From Kamptonema formosum PCC 10802 (GTDB taxonomy: Bacteria > Cyanobacteriota > Cyanobacteriia > Cyanobacteriales > Oscillatoriaceae): a stretch of 64,000 bases of DNA. The first letter of the stretch is position 1. The number at the start of each line of letters is the position of its first letter. The notes beneath the pieces are model-generated. The model searched no databases. It saw nothing but the letters and a program-made list of their open reading frames with translations, and was not told the origin of the DNA. Shown here in pieces: positions 33,716-42,935 of this stretch. A program made the position numbers and the translations under genes. The stretch is taken from NCBI RefSeq assembly GCF_000332335.1, contig NZ_KB235948.1, positions 4,527,492-4,591,491 on the forward strand, read 5' to 3'.

Positions 33716-36103
33716 CTATCGAGCTGACAGCACTAAAAATTGCGAGAAGTTCTGAAGAAATTCCTCCATCGAAAGCGTATTATCGCTGTTGACATTACTC
33801 ATTTTCCAGAACCTATCAATTTCCTCATCTCCATAGCCCAAGGCTTTAAATTTGGCCTCAATTTCTGACATCTGCAACACGCTATCTTTATTCTTGTCAA
33901 TATCCTCAAACACTTGGAGGAGTGCGTCTCGGAACAGGGCTTGAGAAATCGCCTGGCGGAACTCATTTTCCAGCAAATCGAGGAACGACCCCTTAGAAGT
34001 TTCGGCGAGCCACGGATCGAGTACCGTAGACCGCAGGACAGTGATAGGGGCTCCCGGCAAACCCGTTACACCCAGATGGCGTTTCAAGTTTTCCATGAAC
34101 GCCTCTCCATAATGTTCGGCATCGAAATCTGTGGTGCTGACGATCAGCTTGTACCCGTAAATATCCTCGCCCGGTTTGATGCTGAGCTGTTCGTAGAGCG
34201 CCTTATTGAACCGATTGGCCATATCTAAATTATTGTTGAGCGAGCCGTCGGGATTCTTGAAATTGAAAGCATAAGTCAATATATTCTGGTCGGGGCCGAT
34301 TTCTGTAAGCAGTTTCATCGCTTTTGGATTCGCCAAAAGCTCCTCATTGCTCGCCCCATCGATTTTTTCCCGAATAAATTGAATCTGCTTTTCTACATTA
34401 CCTCCAGAAATTTCAGCCGGCAGTCGGGGTACGGGAACGACAGTGAAGCGATCTTGCGGACGCGCCATGCACAGCAGTCGCGCGTAAAGCTTCTTACAAT
34501 TAAACAGCGCCTTGCCAATGATTTTGCCATAACCGCCCTTGGAGGGGCGAATCACCTTGTGGCTCAGATAGACGGAAGCCGCCGCAGCCCCCGGTTTTGA
34601 CCCCTCCACGCCATAAATGCCAACGGTTGGCTCAGCTTCCCCGTGAAACACATAGGGCGCGGCGAACGTCACCAGATTTCGCATCGCCGAATTGCGGTAG
34701 CAAAGCGCCCCTGCTGGGTAGGGAATATACCCCGATTTGTGAGGATCGACCGTGATGGAATCAGCATTTCCCAGCACTTGGAACTGCTCAGTTACATAGG
34801 AACTCAAACCGATTTCCGGAACCAGTTCCCCGCTTTCAATCTGGTTTTTCGAGCCCGGGCTATCTTCCCGAATCAGGGAGGCAAAATACCCGCCCCAAGC
34901 CGCATCGGCATGAACGGTAAATTCTAGCCCCTCGGCGCGCAACTTCTCTCGCAGTTCCAGAACCTTTTTAATGGGGTCAACCGCACTCTCTTCCGTGCTC
35001 CCTATGACAGAAACCACGGTGTAGACCGGCTTTTTCTCTGCAGCGCAGCGTTTCAGGAGTTCTTCCAGGGCATCAATATTCATCCGGGCGTCTTCATCCA
35101 CCGGCACGTCTATCAAGTTCGACGCTCCAATTCCCAAAATTGCTGCTGCTTTGGGGAATGAGTAGTGTTTTGTCGCTGGGACAAAGAAGACCGGCGAATG
35201 TTCAATCTCACGCAGGAACCGGCGGGAGAAATCTTGGAACCCGAGGTTTTGCAGGGAATAGTTGGTGAGGGCTTTTGTTACTGCGTCGCTGGCAATCTTG
35301 TAGTCCTGGGTCAGGCGTGCCGGCAAGGCGAGGATGTCATCTCCTTTCAGGTTGAGCAGCGCCCAAGTATCGAGATCGGCGAGACGTTTTGACCCCCCAG
35401 CCGGCAGGGGAATCTCGATCTCCTTTGCTGCAGCTAGTGCCGGTTCATTTTTCAAAGCCGCTTGCAGCGCAAGCGGATAAAATTTCAGGTTTCTCGCCGA
35501 CCAAATCGCCTCAATATTGGCAATCGTTCCCCCACAAGTGATGTGCCCCCAAGGTCGAATCGCTCCTTTTTTTATCTCTGCCTCATCCGGCAGGGTATAT
35601 CCCAGCATCTGGCAAAGATCGTCTCCGACCAGCATTTCCAGAATCGTCGTTGCCGTTGACGCTTCAAAGGCCACGTTATTCGGGTTGTACAGCATCGCCG
35701 CAAAGTAGCCCAGGATAGATGGCATTGTCATATCCCAGTTCATATGCCCCTGATAGCGCATGCTGAAAAAGGGGACGGACTTTTTCATAAACGCCAGCAG
35801 CGATCGGTAACTTTCCTTGAGCGTGTCAATGGCACCCACATATTCTGGCTGCCGCTTAATTTGCTCCGTGATGTGAGTCGGATCGCCAGGATGAAAGTTT
35901 TTGCGCCAAAATGCGTTATCGCGAACGGCTTCTACGATTAAGCGCTCGAATTCATCGGCATTCTCTGCTTTGGTTCCTAAAAACCACGCCTCAACTGAAT
36001 TACTACCCGGCCCATCTAGAGGTGGAATTTCTCCAAATTTAGAAGGTTTTACCGGCTGCTTTTTAGGGCCGTTACTTGAGCTGCTAGCTTTTTTTTTGCT
36101 CAC
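33716..36103 (-). CDS. PLP-dependent group II decarboxylase with C-terminal EF-hands
   Basis: 795 aa. The fold-type I decarboxylase core (about residues 60-700) resembles bacterial tyrosine decarboxylases: WGHITCGGTIANIEAIWSAR, VHADAAWGGYFAS and ITVDPHKSGYIPYPAGALCY (K456 as the PLP Lys). The last ~75 residues carry two EF-hand-like loops: DIDKNKDSVLQMSEIE and NVNSDNTLSMEEF. An aromatic L-amino acid (tyrosine-like) substrate is an inference; glutamate is possible. Family knowledge: EF-hands bind Ca2+, so activity or assembly may respond to calcium, an unusual combination. The N-terminus is Lys/Ser-rich (MSKKKASSSSNGPKKQPVKP). Cytosolic, single gene. Confidence 0.88.
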   Translation of the reverse strand: MSKKKASSSSNGPKKQPVKPSKFGEIPPLDGPGSNSVEAWFLGTKAENADEFERLIVEAVRDNAFWRKNFHPGDPTHITEQIKRQPEYVGAIDTLKESYRSLLAFMKKSVPFFSMRYQGHMNWDMTMPSILGYFAAMLYNPNNVAFEASTATTILEMLVGDDLCQMLGYTLPDEAEIKKGAIRPWGHITCGGTIANIEAIWSARNLKFYPLALQAALKNEPALAAAKEIEIPLPAGGSKRLADLDTWALLNLKGDDILALPARLTQDYKIASDAVTKALTNYSLQNLGFQDFSRRFLREIEHSPVFFVPATKHYSFPKAAAILGIGASNLIDVPVDEDARMNIDALEELLKRCAAEKKPVYTVVSVIGSTEESAVDPIKKVLELREKLRAEGLEFTVHADAAWGGYFASLIREDSPGSKNQIESGELVPEIGLSSYVTEQFQVLGNADSITVDPHKSGYIPYPAGALCYRNSAMRNLVTFAAPYVFHGEAEPTVGIYGVEGSKPGAAAASVYLSHKVIRPSKGGYGKIIGKALFNCKKLYARLLCMARPQDRFTVVPVPRLPAEISGGNVEKQIQFIREKIDGASNEELLANPKAMKLLTEIGPDQNILTYAFNFKNPDGSLNNNLDMANRFNKALYEQLSIKPGEDIYGYKLIVSTTDFDAEHYGEAFMENLKRHLGVTGLPGAPITVLRSTVLDPWLAETSKGSFLDLLENEFRQAISQALFRDALLQVFEDIDKNKDSVLQMSEIEAKFKALGYGDEEIDRFWKMSNVNSDNTLSMEEFLQNFSQFLVLSAR

Positions 36104-36610
36104 GGTTATCCTCTGGCTTTTTGTGCTTTATGAACACTTCTCCCTACAACATATTATGCCTATTTGATAGGGAGATTGCAATAGATAAATTTACCCATTT
36201 TCGCTCCCTACCGCGACAGCTCTGCCGGCGCACTCCCACGCCGGCAACAGTTAAGGACAGAGGGAAGGACAGAGGGGAGCCGCCGGCAACCTGAGCCCGC
36301 CTACAGCAAGATGCCCGGTTTATGGCCCCTCTCCGGCTGAACAATTCCTTTGTAAATCAGCTCTCACCCGAGAGGGGCTGGGGTGCCGGCGCTAGACAGG
36401 GGGAGGTTCATCTGTCACGACGCAGATCGCATTATCGCAGTTTGTGTCGCAAGGCACAATAGAGGCAAAGACCCTCTCCCGCCGTGAGGCGGTGTGGGGC
36501 TAAAGCCCTACTACAAACGGTTCCTTTAATTTTTAGCTTGACGCCAGACTCTTTTTGTGGTATAATTATCATTATGCAGCATTTTAATAAATTGCGAGGG
36601 AAAACTGACT
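36104..36610. other. 500-bp spacer with promoter and decayed repeats
   Basis: Contains a short GGGGCTAAAGCCC palindrome (about 36497-36509) related to 29732-29788, and the sigma-70 promoter at 36538-36566 for the cyclase gene. No further gene seen. Confidence 0.5.
36538..36566 (+). promoter_or_regulatory. sigma-70 type promoter of the cyclase gene
   Basis: -35 TTGACG, a spacer of exactly 17 bp, and -10 TATAAT, 44 bp before the GTG start of the cyclase gene. Near-consensus. Confidence 0.75.
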
Positions 36611-37240
36611 GTGCAATCTAGTAAAAAAATTTATCCGAGCGCTTCCCTCTACCGGCTGGAAAAATTGATGGCCGAGCGGTTGAAACCCGGCTCTAATAAA
36701 GAAGAGATTGACGCGCGCATTTGGGATCTATTTGGGGAAACTTGGGCCGTCATGTTTACGGATTTGTCAGGGTTTTCCCGCTCCGTAGAGGAATTTGGCA
36801 TCATCCACTTCTTGCAAGTTATTTACGAATCGCAACGCCTGTTTGTCCCCTGCATTGACCAGCACGATGGCATCTTGATCAAAACAGAAGCGGACAGCAT
36901 GTTAATCCTCTTCCGCTCCGTGAATAAAGCTGTCCAATGTGCGATAGGCATGCAGCGCCTCGCGAAAGCCTACAATCAGAATAAATCCGATTCGGAAAAA
37001 ATTCTCCTCTGTGCCGGCATCGGTTACGGCGAAATGTTAACCATTGGCGACCACGATGTCTTCGGCGCGGAAGTGAATGCTGCCAGCAAATTAGGCGAGG
37101 ATACGGCTAAATCTTGGGAAATTTTGGTGACGGATTCTGTGGTCGCTAACCTCAAGAACATGCCCCACATCACTTGGGAGGAGATTCCCACCATTCCCCC
37201 AGGGGCAAAGCAGGCATTCAAGCTGAATTATCCCTTATAA
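36611..37240 (+). CDS. class III adenylate/guanylate cyclase domain protein
   Basis: 209 aa from a GTG start with GAGGGAAAA upstream. A single class III cyclase domain: VMFTDLSGFSRSVEEFG (first metal Asp, D51), then GILIKTEADSMLILF (K91 and the second metal Asp, D95), and CAGIGYGEMLTIGDHDVFGA EVNAASKLGED. In typical enzymes the second motif reads 'K..GD.....F'; here the Gly before the Asp is Ala. No N-terminal sensor, membrane segment or HAMP domain, so a soluble, minimal cyclase. It probably makes cAMP or cGMP; specificity is not readable. A consensus promoter lies just upstream, and the gene is monocistronic. Confidence 0.85.
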   Translation: MQSSKKIYPSASLYRLEKLMAERLKPGSNKEEIDARIWDLFGETWAVMFTDLSGFSRSVEEFGIIHFLQVIYESQRLFVPCIDQHDGILIKTEADSMLILFRSVNKAVQCAIGMQRLAKAYNQNKSDSEKILLCAGIGYGEMLTIGDHDVFGAEVNAASKLGEDTAKSWEILVTDSVVANLKNMPHITWEEIPTIPPGAKQAFKLNYPL

Positions 37241-37242
37241 AT

Positions 37243-37281
37243 TTTGGATTTTGGATTTTGGATTTTGGATTTTAAATTTTA
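37243..37281. repeat. ATTTTGG heptamer tandem repeat
   Basis: Four ATTTTGG units followed by two ATTTTAA units directly after the cyclase stop. Heptamer short tandem repeats of this type are frequent in filamentous cyanobacterial genomes. Confidence 0.85.
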
Positions 37282-37434
37282 AAAAGGGCAGTAAAGCCTT
37301 TTCATTCCCAGTCTAATCCCATCTGTCTAAACTTTTTATAAACATCAGGCTGCGCTACGAACAGTTCATTTATAAAAAAAAGTGAACTCTCAAGAAACCG
37401 GCGTTCTTGTGGTGGGCCAGCGGTAAAATTATGC

Positions 37435-37473
37435 GAAGAAACCGGGTTTCTTTAAGAAACCCGGTTTCTCGTC
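37435..37473. repeat. AAACCCGGTTT inverted pair
   Basis: AGAAACCGGGTTTCTTTAAG AAACCCGGTTTCTCG, back to back, between the converging cyclase and dxs genes. Confidence 0.9.
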
Positions 37474-37542
37474 CGGTTTCTGGCCCCCACTCAGGCTGAA
37501 CAATTACTCTATAAACGCGCTCTCACGCACCCCACAACTGAG

Positions 37543-39447
37543 TTAGCTAACTGCTGACAGCTGCGGGCTAAACGCTAACCGCACTCTTTCGGCAATTTGC
37601 GCCGGCTTCAATCCAAGCGAAGCCATCGATTCATCTGGCGTAGCGTGCTCGACCAAGATATCCGGAACGCCAATTCGCATCACCGGCACCAAAACATTAT
37701 TATCCAGCAGCGCCTCCGCCACCGCTGAGCCAAACCCGCCGGGGAGACACCCTTCTTCGAGAGTCACAACCCGCCCGATCCGCTTGGCGAGGGGCAAAAT
37801 CAACTCCGTATCCAGGGGTTTGACAAAACGCGCATTGACCACGGTCGCCTCAATCCCGTGCTCGCTGAGAATTTCAGCCGTTTGCACCGCTGGGTGAACC
37901 ATCGAGCCAAAGCCCACCAGCAGCACGTCGTCTCCGTGGCGGAGGATTTCGCCCTTGCCGATTTCCACCGGCTCCCAGCCTTCCTCCATCAGCGGCACGC
38001 CGTAGCCATTGCCGCGCGGGTAGCGCATGGCAATGGGCCCATCGGTATAGTTGATGCCGGTGACGAGCATTCGCTGCAGTTCCCCCTCATCCTTAGGTGC
38101 CATCAGCACCATATTGGGAATGCAGCGCAGGTAGGCGATATCGTACATCCCCTGGTGAGTTGGGCCATCCGCACCGACGATGCCGGCCCGGTCCATGCAC
38201 AGGAACACCGGCAGCTTCTGGATGCAGACATCGTGAATAATCTGATCGTAGGCGCGCTGCAGGAAAGTCGAGTAAATTGCGGCAACGGGGCGCATCCCCT
38301 CGCAAGCGAGCCCAGCCGCTAGGGTGACGGCGTGCTGTTCCGCAATGCCGACATCTATATACTGTTTCGGCAGCTGGTCGTGGAATTTGTCCAAGCCGGT
38401 GCCGGTAGCCATTGCGGCGGTAATCGCCACAATTTTGGGGTTGTCGGAAGCCAGTTTAATCAGGGTGTCCCCAAAGACTTTGGAGTACGCTGGCGGTTTC
38501 GGCTTATTAGAGGGAATTGCTTTGCCGGTGGCGAGGTTGAAGGGGTTTTGCGCGTGGTAGCCCACTTGGTCTTTTTCAGCCAGCGCGTACCCTTTGCCCT
38601 TTACCGTGGCCACATGCACCAGCACCGGCCCGTGTAAGTGATGAGCTTGCTGGAAAGTGGCAATCAGTTCCTCCAGGTTGTGGCCATCCACCGGCCCCAT
38701 GTAAGTGAAGCCCAACTCCTCAAACACAGCCCCCACCTTGGGAACCGCCAAGCGCTTCATCCCTTCTTTGAGCCGTTCCATTTCTGGGGTGAACTTCTCG
38801 CCGACGAAGGGAATGTGCTTGAACTGCTCCTCCAGGTTGTCCTTGAGGAACTGCACCGGATCGGAAAGGCGAATCTTATTCAGGTAGCGGGGAATCGCGC
38901 CCACATTGGGCGAGATGGACATCTCATTGTCGTTAAGCACCACCAGCAGGTTGGTTTTCGGCAAATGACCGGCATGGTTAATCGCTTCCAGGGCCATACC
39001 GCCGGTCATGGCACCGTCGCCAATCACCGCCACCACTTTGAAGTTTTCGCCCTTCATGTCCCGCGCCAGCGCCATCCCCAAAGCCGCTGAAATGCTCGTG
39101 GAGGCGTGACCGGCACCAAAATGGTCAAATTTGCTCTCGCAGCGCTTCAGGTAGCCGGCAACCCCGTCCTTTTGCCGCAGCGTGTGGAAGTTGCTGTAAC
39201 GACCGGTGATTAACTTGTGCGGATAGGCTTGGTGGCCAACGTCCCAGATCACCTTGTCGCGGTCGAGGTCCAGTGTCTGGTACAGGGCTACGGTCAGCTC
39301 CACTACCCCCAAACCGGGACCGAGGTGCCCGCCGGTGGCGGCGACCGTTTGCAGATGCTTTTCCCGTATCTGACGCGCAATTTGCTCGAGTTGATGAATT
39401 GACAGACCGTGCAATTGGTTCGGGTGAGTCAGCTCACTCAGATGCAT
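37543..39447 (-). CDS. dxs: 1-deoxy-D-xylulose-5-phosphate synthase
   Basis: 634 aa from ATG 39447 ([20 protein letters not shown]), the usual cyanobacterial N-terminus; four earlier codons are unlikely. It condenses pyruvate and glyceraldehyde-3-phosphate to DXP, the entry to the MEP isoprenoid pathway, and feeds thiazole and pyridoxal synthesis. Visible: [18 protein letters not shown], the ThDP-binding [20 protein letters not shown] ...LNDNEMSIS, the catalytic Glu region [16 protein letters not shown] and [14 protein letters not shown]. Full length, no lesions. It also supplies the DXP used by the ThiG module at 17.2 kb. Confidence 0.96.
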   Translation of the reverse strand: MHLSELTHPNQLHGLSIHQLEQIARQIREKHLQTVAATGGHLGPGLGVVELTVALYQTLDLDRDKVIWDVGHQAYPHKLITGRYSNFHTLRQKDGVAGYLKRCESKFDHFGAGHASTSISAALGMALARDMKGENFKVVAVIGDGAMTGGMALEAINHAGHLPKTNLLVVLNDNEMSISPNVGAIPRYLNKIRLSDPVQFLKDNLEEQFKHIPFVGEKFTPEMERLKEGMKRLAVPKVGAVFEELGFTYMGPVDGHNLEELIATFQQAHHLHGPVLVHVATVKGKGYALAEKDQVGYHAQNPFNLATGKAIPSNKPKPPAYSKVFGDTLIKLASDNPKIVAITAAMATGTGLDKFHDQLPKQYIDVGIAEQHAVTLAAGLACEGMRPVAAIYSTFLQRAYDQIIHDVCIQKLPVFLCMDRAGIVGADGPTHQGMYDIAYLRCIPNMVLMAPKDEGELQRMLVTGINYTDGPIAMRYPRGNGYGVPLMEEGWEPVEIGKGEILRHGDDVLLVGFGSMVHPAVQTAEILSEHGIEATVVNARFVKPLDTELILPLAKRIGRVVTLEEGCLPGGFGSAVAEALLDNNVLVPVMRIGVPDILVEHATPDESMASLGLKPAQIAERVRLAFSPQLSAVS

Positions 39448-39594
39448 ATTTACACCCACTTAGGTTATCGTGCTTAGTGTCAGGGAGACAAAATGGAGCT
39501 ATTTCCGTCCGGCTGTCGCGATTTCTTTAGTTCCACTTAATCTTTCTGCTTAGTATAGAATGCTTACCCGATTCGCGCATCGGTGATGTGAAAG

Positions 39595-39704
39595 GGAGCA
39601 TCCCGGTTGTGCGAGGGCAACCCAAATGAATGCGACAATGATTTCAGCAGGTTGCAGGCGGAGAAGATTTTTGGCCAGCTAATCAAAGGAAACGGGATTG
39701 AAAC
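39595..39704 (-). repeat. ~110-bp dispersed repeat, copy D (inverted)
   Basis: On the plus strand it begins GGGAGCATCCCGGTTGTGCG and ends AAAGGAAACGGGATTGAAAC. It is the reverse of copies at 17018, 19281 and 43908, with the internal block AGAAGATTTTTGGCCAGCT. Confidence 0.85.
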
Positions 39705-39880
39705 GATCGCTCTTTATTTTAGGCGCTCGCACGCTCAACCCCTGCCTGCCTTGTGGCGGACACCCAGTATAAACCAATTTGCACTCTAAAATCTAACACC
39801 GGCACAAACCCCACCCCAAGGCTGGGGTGGGGTCGGAGGTGCCCCCTCATTTTACTGCTTGACAAACGGAAAATTTTGTG

Positions 39881-39975
39881 CTATGCAATTTGCTTGCGCC
39901 GGCGCTTGCCGAGGGCCACAGCACCGCCGGTGAGGGCCAGCCCCAAAGCGGACAGTACGATTGAGCCACTCCCCG
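39881..39975 (-). pseudogene. remnant C-terminal sorting-type tail
   Basis: One minus-strand frame reads GSGSIVLSALGLALTGGAVA LGKRRRKQIA and stops. A stop codon lies directly upstream and there is no start. The Ser/Gly lead, hydrophobic helix and basic end look like the tail of a surface protein (PEP-CTERM-like, though no PEP motif is left). Probably the last trace of a lost gene. Confidence 0.35.
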
Positions 39976-40088
39976 ACTATCAAGGCGCGGGGATTCAGAC
40001 GCTTGAGTTGGGTGCAGCTTTTCGCCTGCAACCAAACGGAATAGCTATCTCGCTACACTTTAGAATACCTCTCTCACCGGAAACTGCT

Positions 40089-41582
40089 ATGGTACAATCT
40101 CCCGCACAGCCCCTGACTGCAACTGACCTCGCCACACTGGCTATCGACTTTATTCGCATTCCAAGGCTGCGAATATGGCGACGTGCGATGCCCGCACCTA
40201 CCGGCACCAAGACCTGACCGCATCAGATCGCTCCCTAGACCGGCTCTCCCATAACGTCAGTTCCGGTTTTGGGGTGCGCGCACTCAAAGACGGCGCGTGG
40301 GGATTCGCCGCCAGCCCCAGCAAAACTCCCGCCGAAGTCGAAAGAATCGTCGCCAAAGCCATTGAAATCGCCAAATGTTGCCGCCTCTCCTAGCAGGTGC
40401 CGGTGCGCCTAGTGCCGGTGCTCGGCTACCGCGACACCTACATCACCTCCATCGAAATTGACCCCTTCTCGGTGCCGGTTGCCGAAAAAGCAAAACTGCT
40501 GCTCAGCATCAACGACAAGTTGCTCAGTTACAGCGATCGCGGCATCAAAAAAGCCCATTCTTTCCTGCACTTCTCCCGCGAAGACAAAACCTTCGCCCCC
40601 ACAGAAGGCTCTCTCATCCACCAGACTCTCTACCGCAGCTATCCGGGATTTAGCTGCACAGCAATTGCGAGTGGCGACGCCCAAAGTCGCAGCTACGAAC
40701 GCCCACCCCTCAATACGGGTTACGAGCATGTCGATACAGCAGACCTTTTCGGGCAAATCGAGCGCGTTGCTGAGGAAGCCATAGAAAAAGTTTACGCGCC
40801 AAAAGGCCCTTCTGGCACCCGCACCACCCTGATTCTCAAGCCGACGAATGTGTGGCTGACGATTCACGAATCCGTTGGGCACCCCACAGAACTCGACCGG
40901 GTTTACGGCTACGAAGCGAATTTAGCCGGCACCAGTTTCGCCACCACTGACAAGTTGGGCAAACTCCAGTACGCTGCGCCCTGGGTGAACTTCCGAGCCG
41001 ACCGCACCCAGCCGAAAGGGCGCAGTACAGTCGGTTACGATGATGAGGGAGTTATAGCACAAGATTGGTATATTGTCAAGGATGGGATTTTAGTGGATTA
41101 TCTCACGGACCAGGAGACAGCTTACCGGCCCCTTGCGTGCCGGCAGCAACGGTTGCGCTTTTGCCGACAGCTGGTACAGCGTGCCGGTGGTGCGCATTCC
41201 CAATTTGGGGTTGGAATCGGGACCTGATGGCGGAAGCCACACCGCCACGTTGCAGGAAATGATTGCTGACACGGAAGATGGCATTTTAATTGATGGGATT
41301 GGCAGCTATTCCATAGACCAGCAGCGGCGCAATTTCCAATTTGGCGGGGATGCCTTTTGGAAAGTAGAAAAGGGCAAGATTGTCGGGATGTTAAAAGATG
41401 AGACTTACCAGTCGATGACGACTGATTTTTGGAACAGTGTGGATGCGATTGGACCGGCATCTGAGCGGGTGCAGTGCAGCACGAATATCTGCGGGAAAGG
41501 CGAGCCGGTGCAGATGGCCCAGATGAGTCACGCTTGCGTGCCGGTGCGCGTGCGCGACATTCAGGTTGGGAGAGCGCGGTAA
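40089..41582 (+). pseudogene. tldD: decayed tldD/pmbA-family metalloprotease gene
   Basis: Pieces of one TldD/PmbA-type protein follow in order but not in one frame. MVQSPAQPLTATDLATLAID FIR.. (from ATG 40089) shifts frame near 40157 to KAANMATCDARTYRHQDLTA SDRSLDRLSHN.. An in-frame TAG at 40391 interrupts AIEIAKCCRLS*QVPVRLVP. The catalytic part follows, with the metal motif HESVGHPTELDRVYGYEANL (HExxxH). A second frameshift near 41125-41140 leads into SNGCAFADSWYSVPVVRIPN ..., ending RDIQVGRAR. Full length would be about 498 codons, as expected. Family knowledge: TldD pairs with TldE to trim peptides or modified-peptide leaders. Three independent lesions argue for a true pseudogene, although sequencing errors cannot be excluded. 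Confidence 0.85.
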
Positions 41583-41684
41583 GGCGTATCTTCTGTTGCT
41601 GGCTATTTGTGCGTCTGAAGCCGGTTTTAATTAGGGAACGGCCGCCTGTACGGTGCCCAAGGAACAGGAAGAAAGGCACAACTG

Positions 41685-42374
41685 ATGAAACGACTGATTT
41701 TATTTGATATTGACGGTACGCTGCTCTCGACTCAGGGCGCTGGCAAGCGGGCCTTTCACCGCGCTATGCTGAGCGTTTACGGAACGGCAGGCCCAATTGC
41801 CGGCCACTCTTTCAGCGGCAAAACTGACCGGCAAATCGCCAGAGAATTGCTCCAGCTGGCAGGGATGGAGGATGAAGCTATAGAACGGGGGTTTTCAGCG
41901 CTCTGGGCGGCTTATTTGCAAGAGATGGCGGTGGAGTTAGCTCAGCCAGACTGCGAAACCCTGGTCTATCCGGGGGTGCGCTCGCTGCTGGAGGAGCTTT
42001 GCTGCTGGCCAAATGATTCAGTAGTGGGGCTCCTGACCGGCAACATCAAGGAGGGGGCGGCGATGAAGCTTTCCTCTGCCGGCTTGGCGGACTACTTCAG
42101 ATTCGGTGCCTATGGCTGCGATTCCGAACACCGGAGCGAACTCCCCGCCGTCGCAGTGGAGCGGGCCCGCGCTCTCACCGGTCGCCGGTTTTGCGGCGAG
42201 GATATTACAATTATTGGCGACACCCCCTACGACATCACCTGCGGTCGCAGTTTGGGCGTCCGGGCTGTGGGCGTGGCCACAGGAAACTTCACCGTTGAGG
42301 AGCTAGCAGCAGCCGGCGCTTGCGCGGTTGTGCCAGATTTGTCTGACCTGACTGCGGTTTTGGCTCTCCTGTGA
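41685..42374 (+). CDS. HAD-superfamily hydrolase (phosphoglycolate phosphatase-like)
   Basis: 229 aa. HAD motifs: I, LFDIDGTLLST (Asp nucleophile near residue 8); II, GLLTGN (Thr); then the Lys in the SELPAVAVERA region; IV, ITIIGDTPYDITCGRSLGVR (acidic pair). The helical cap (FHRAMLSVYG...SGKTDRQIARELL) is the C1 type of phosphoglycolate phosphatase and beta-phosphoglucomutase relatives. It dephosphorylates a small phosphate ester; phosphoglycolate is plausible but unproven. Start ATG 41685 (MKRLILFDIDGT) follows a weak purine run. It stands between the tldD pseudogene and a repeat copy. Confidence 0.9.
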   Translation: MKRLILFDIDGTLLSTQGAGKRAFHRAMLSVYGTAGPIAGHSFSGKTDRQIARELLQLAGMEDEAIERGFSALWAAYLQEMAVELAQPDCETLVYPGVRSLLEELCCWPNDSVVGLLTGNIKEGAAMKLSSAGLADYFRFGAYGCDSEHRSELPAVAVERARALTGRRFCGEDITIIGDTPYDITCGRSLGVRAVGVATGNFTVEELAAAGACAVVPDLSDLTAVLALL

Positions 42375-42935
42375 CCGGCTGCTGGAGTGATGGCTGGCTT
42401 TCGGGCTGCGGATTCCGCTAGCTTAGCGGCGGGTAAATGCATCGGGAGCATCCCGGTTGTGCAAAGAAGCCCATATTAATGCGATACTGATTTTAGCAGG
42501 GGGTAGGAGGAGAAGATTTTTGGCCAGCTGAATCCCGGAAACGGGATTGAAACAATGCATCGCTCTGGTTCAGGTGGTGCGAAAGCGCAGCCAGGACAGC
42601 GCTCGATCTCCTCCAGCTGGGAGAGGGGGGAACGGGGGGCTCACAGGTGCAGGTATTTTACACACCTTGGCTCTCAATGGCCTTTTTCCGCCGGCAACTC
42701 CCTCTTCTTCCTTGGCGCTCTTGGCGTCTTGGCGGTTCATTATTAACTTTAAATTAACACCAATGCCCCCACAGCCACCGTGTGCAAAAAACCCACACTT
42801 GTGAGGGAACGGGGGGTGAGGGTGAAAATCTTTGCACAAATAGGACGCTCCGGAATTCCTTCTTTTGGAGGATGCCCTGTAAGAAGCCCCTGTGTCAGCG
42901 TGGTAAGCAGAATTTTGCCATAGTGGGGGATGCTC
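42375..42935. other. 560-bp spacer with dispersed repeats
   Basis: Holds the inverted ~110-bp repeat (42444-42553) and a GAAAATCTTTGCACAAATAG GACGCTCCGG segment (about 42817-42854) that resembles the left part of the same family. Between them is unstructured sequence, with no recognisable gene. Confidence 0.55.
42444..42553 (-). repeat. ~110-bp dispersed repeat, copy E (inverted)
   Basis: Plus strand: begins GGGAGCATCCCGGTTGTGCA and ends GAATCCCGGAAACGGGATTG AAAC. Nearly the same as copy A in reverse (CAGCTGAATCCCGG / CCGGGATTCAGCTG). Confidence 0.88.

Noticed and set aside
39753-40217. Plus-strand frame through the repeat remnant and the first part of tldD
   Set aside because: Only the part from 40089 is homologous (tldD); the rest is chance opening through non-coding sequence.
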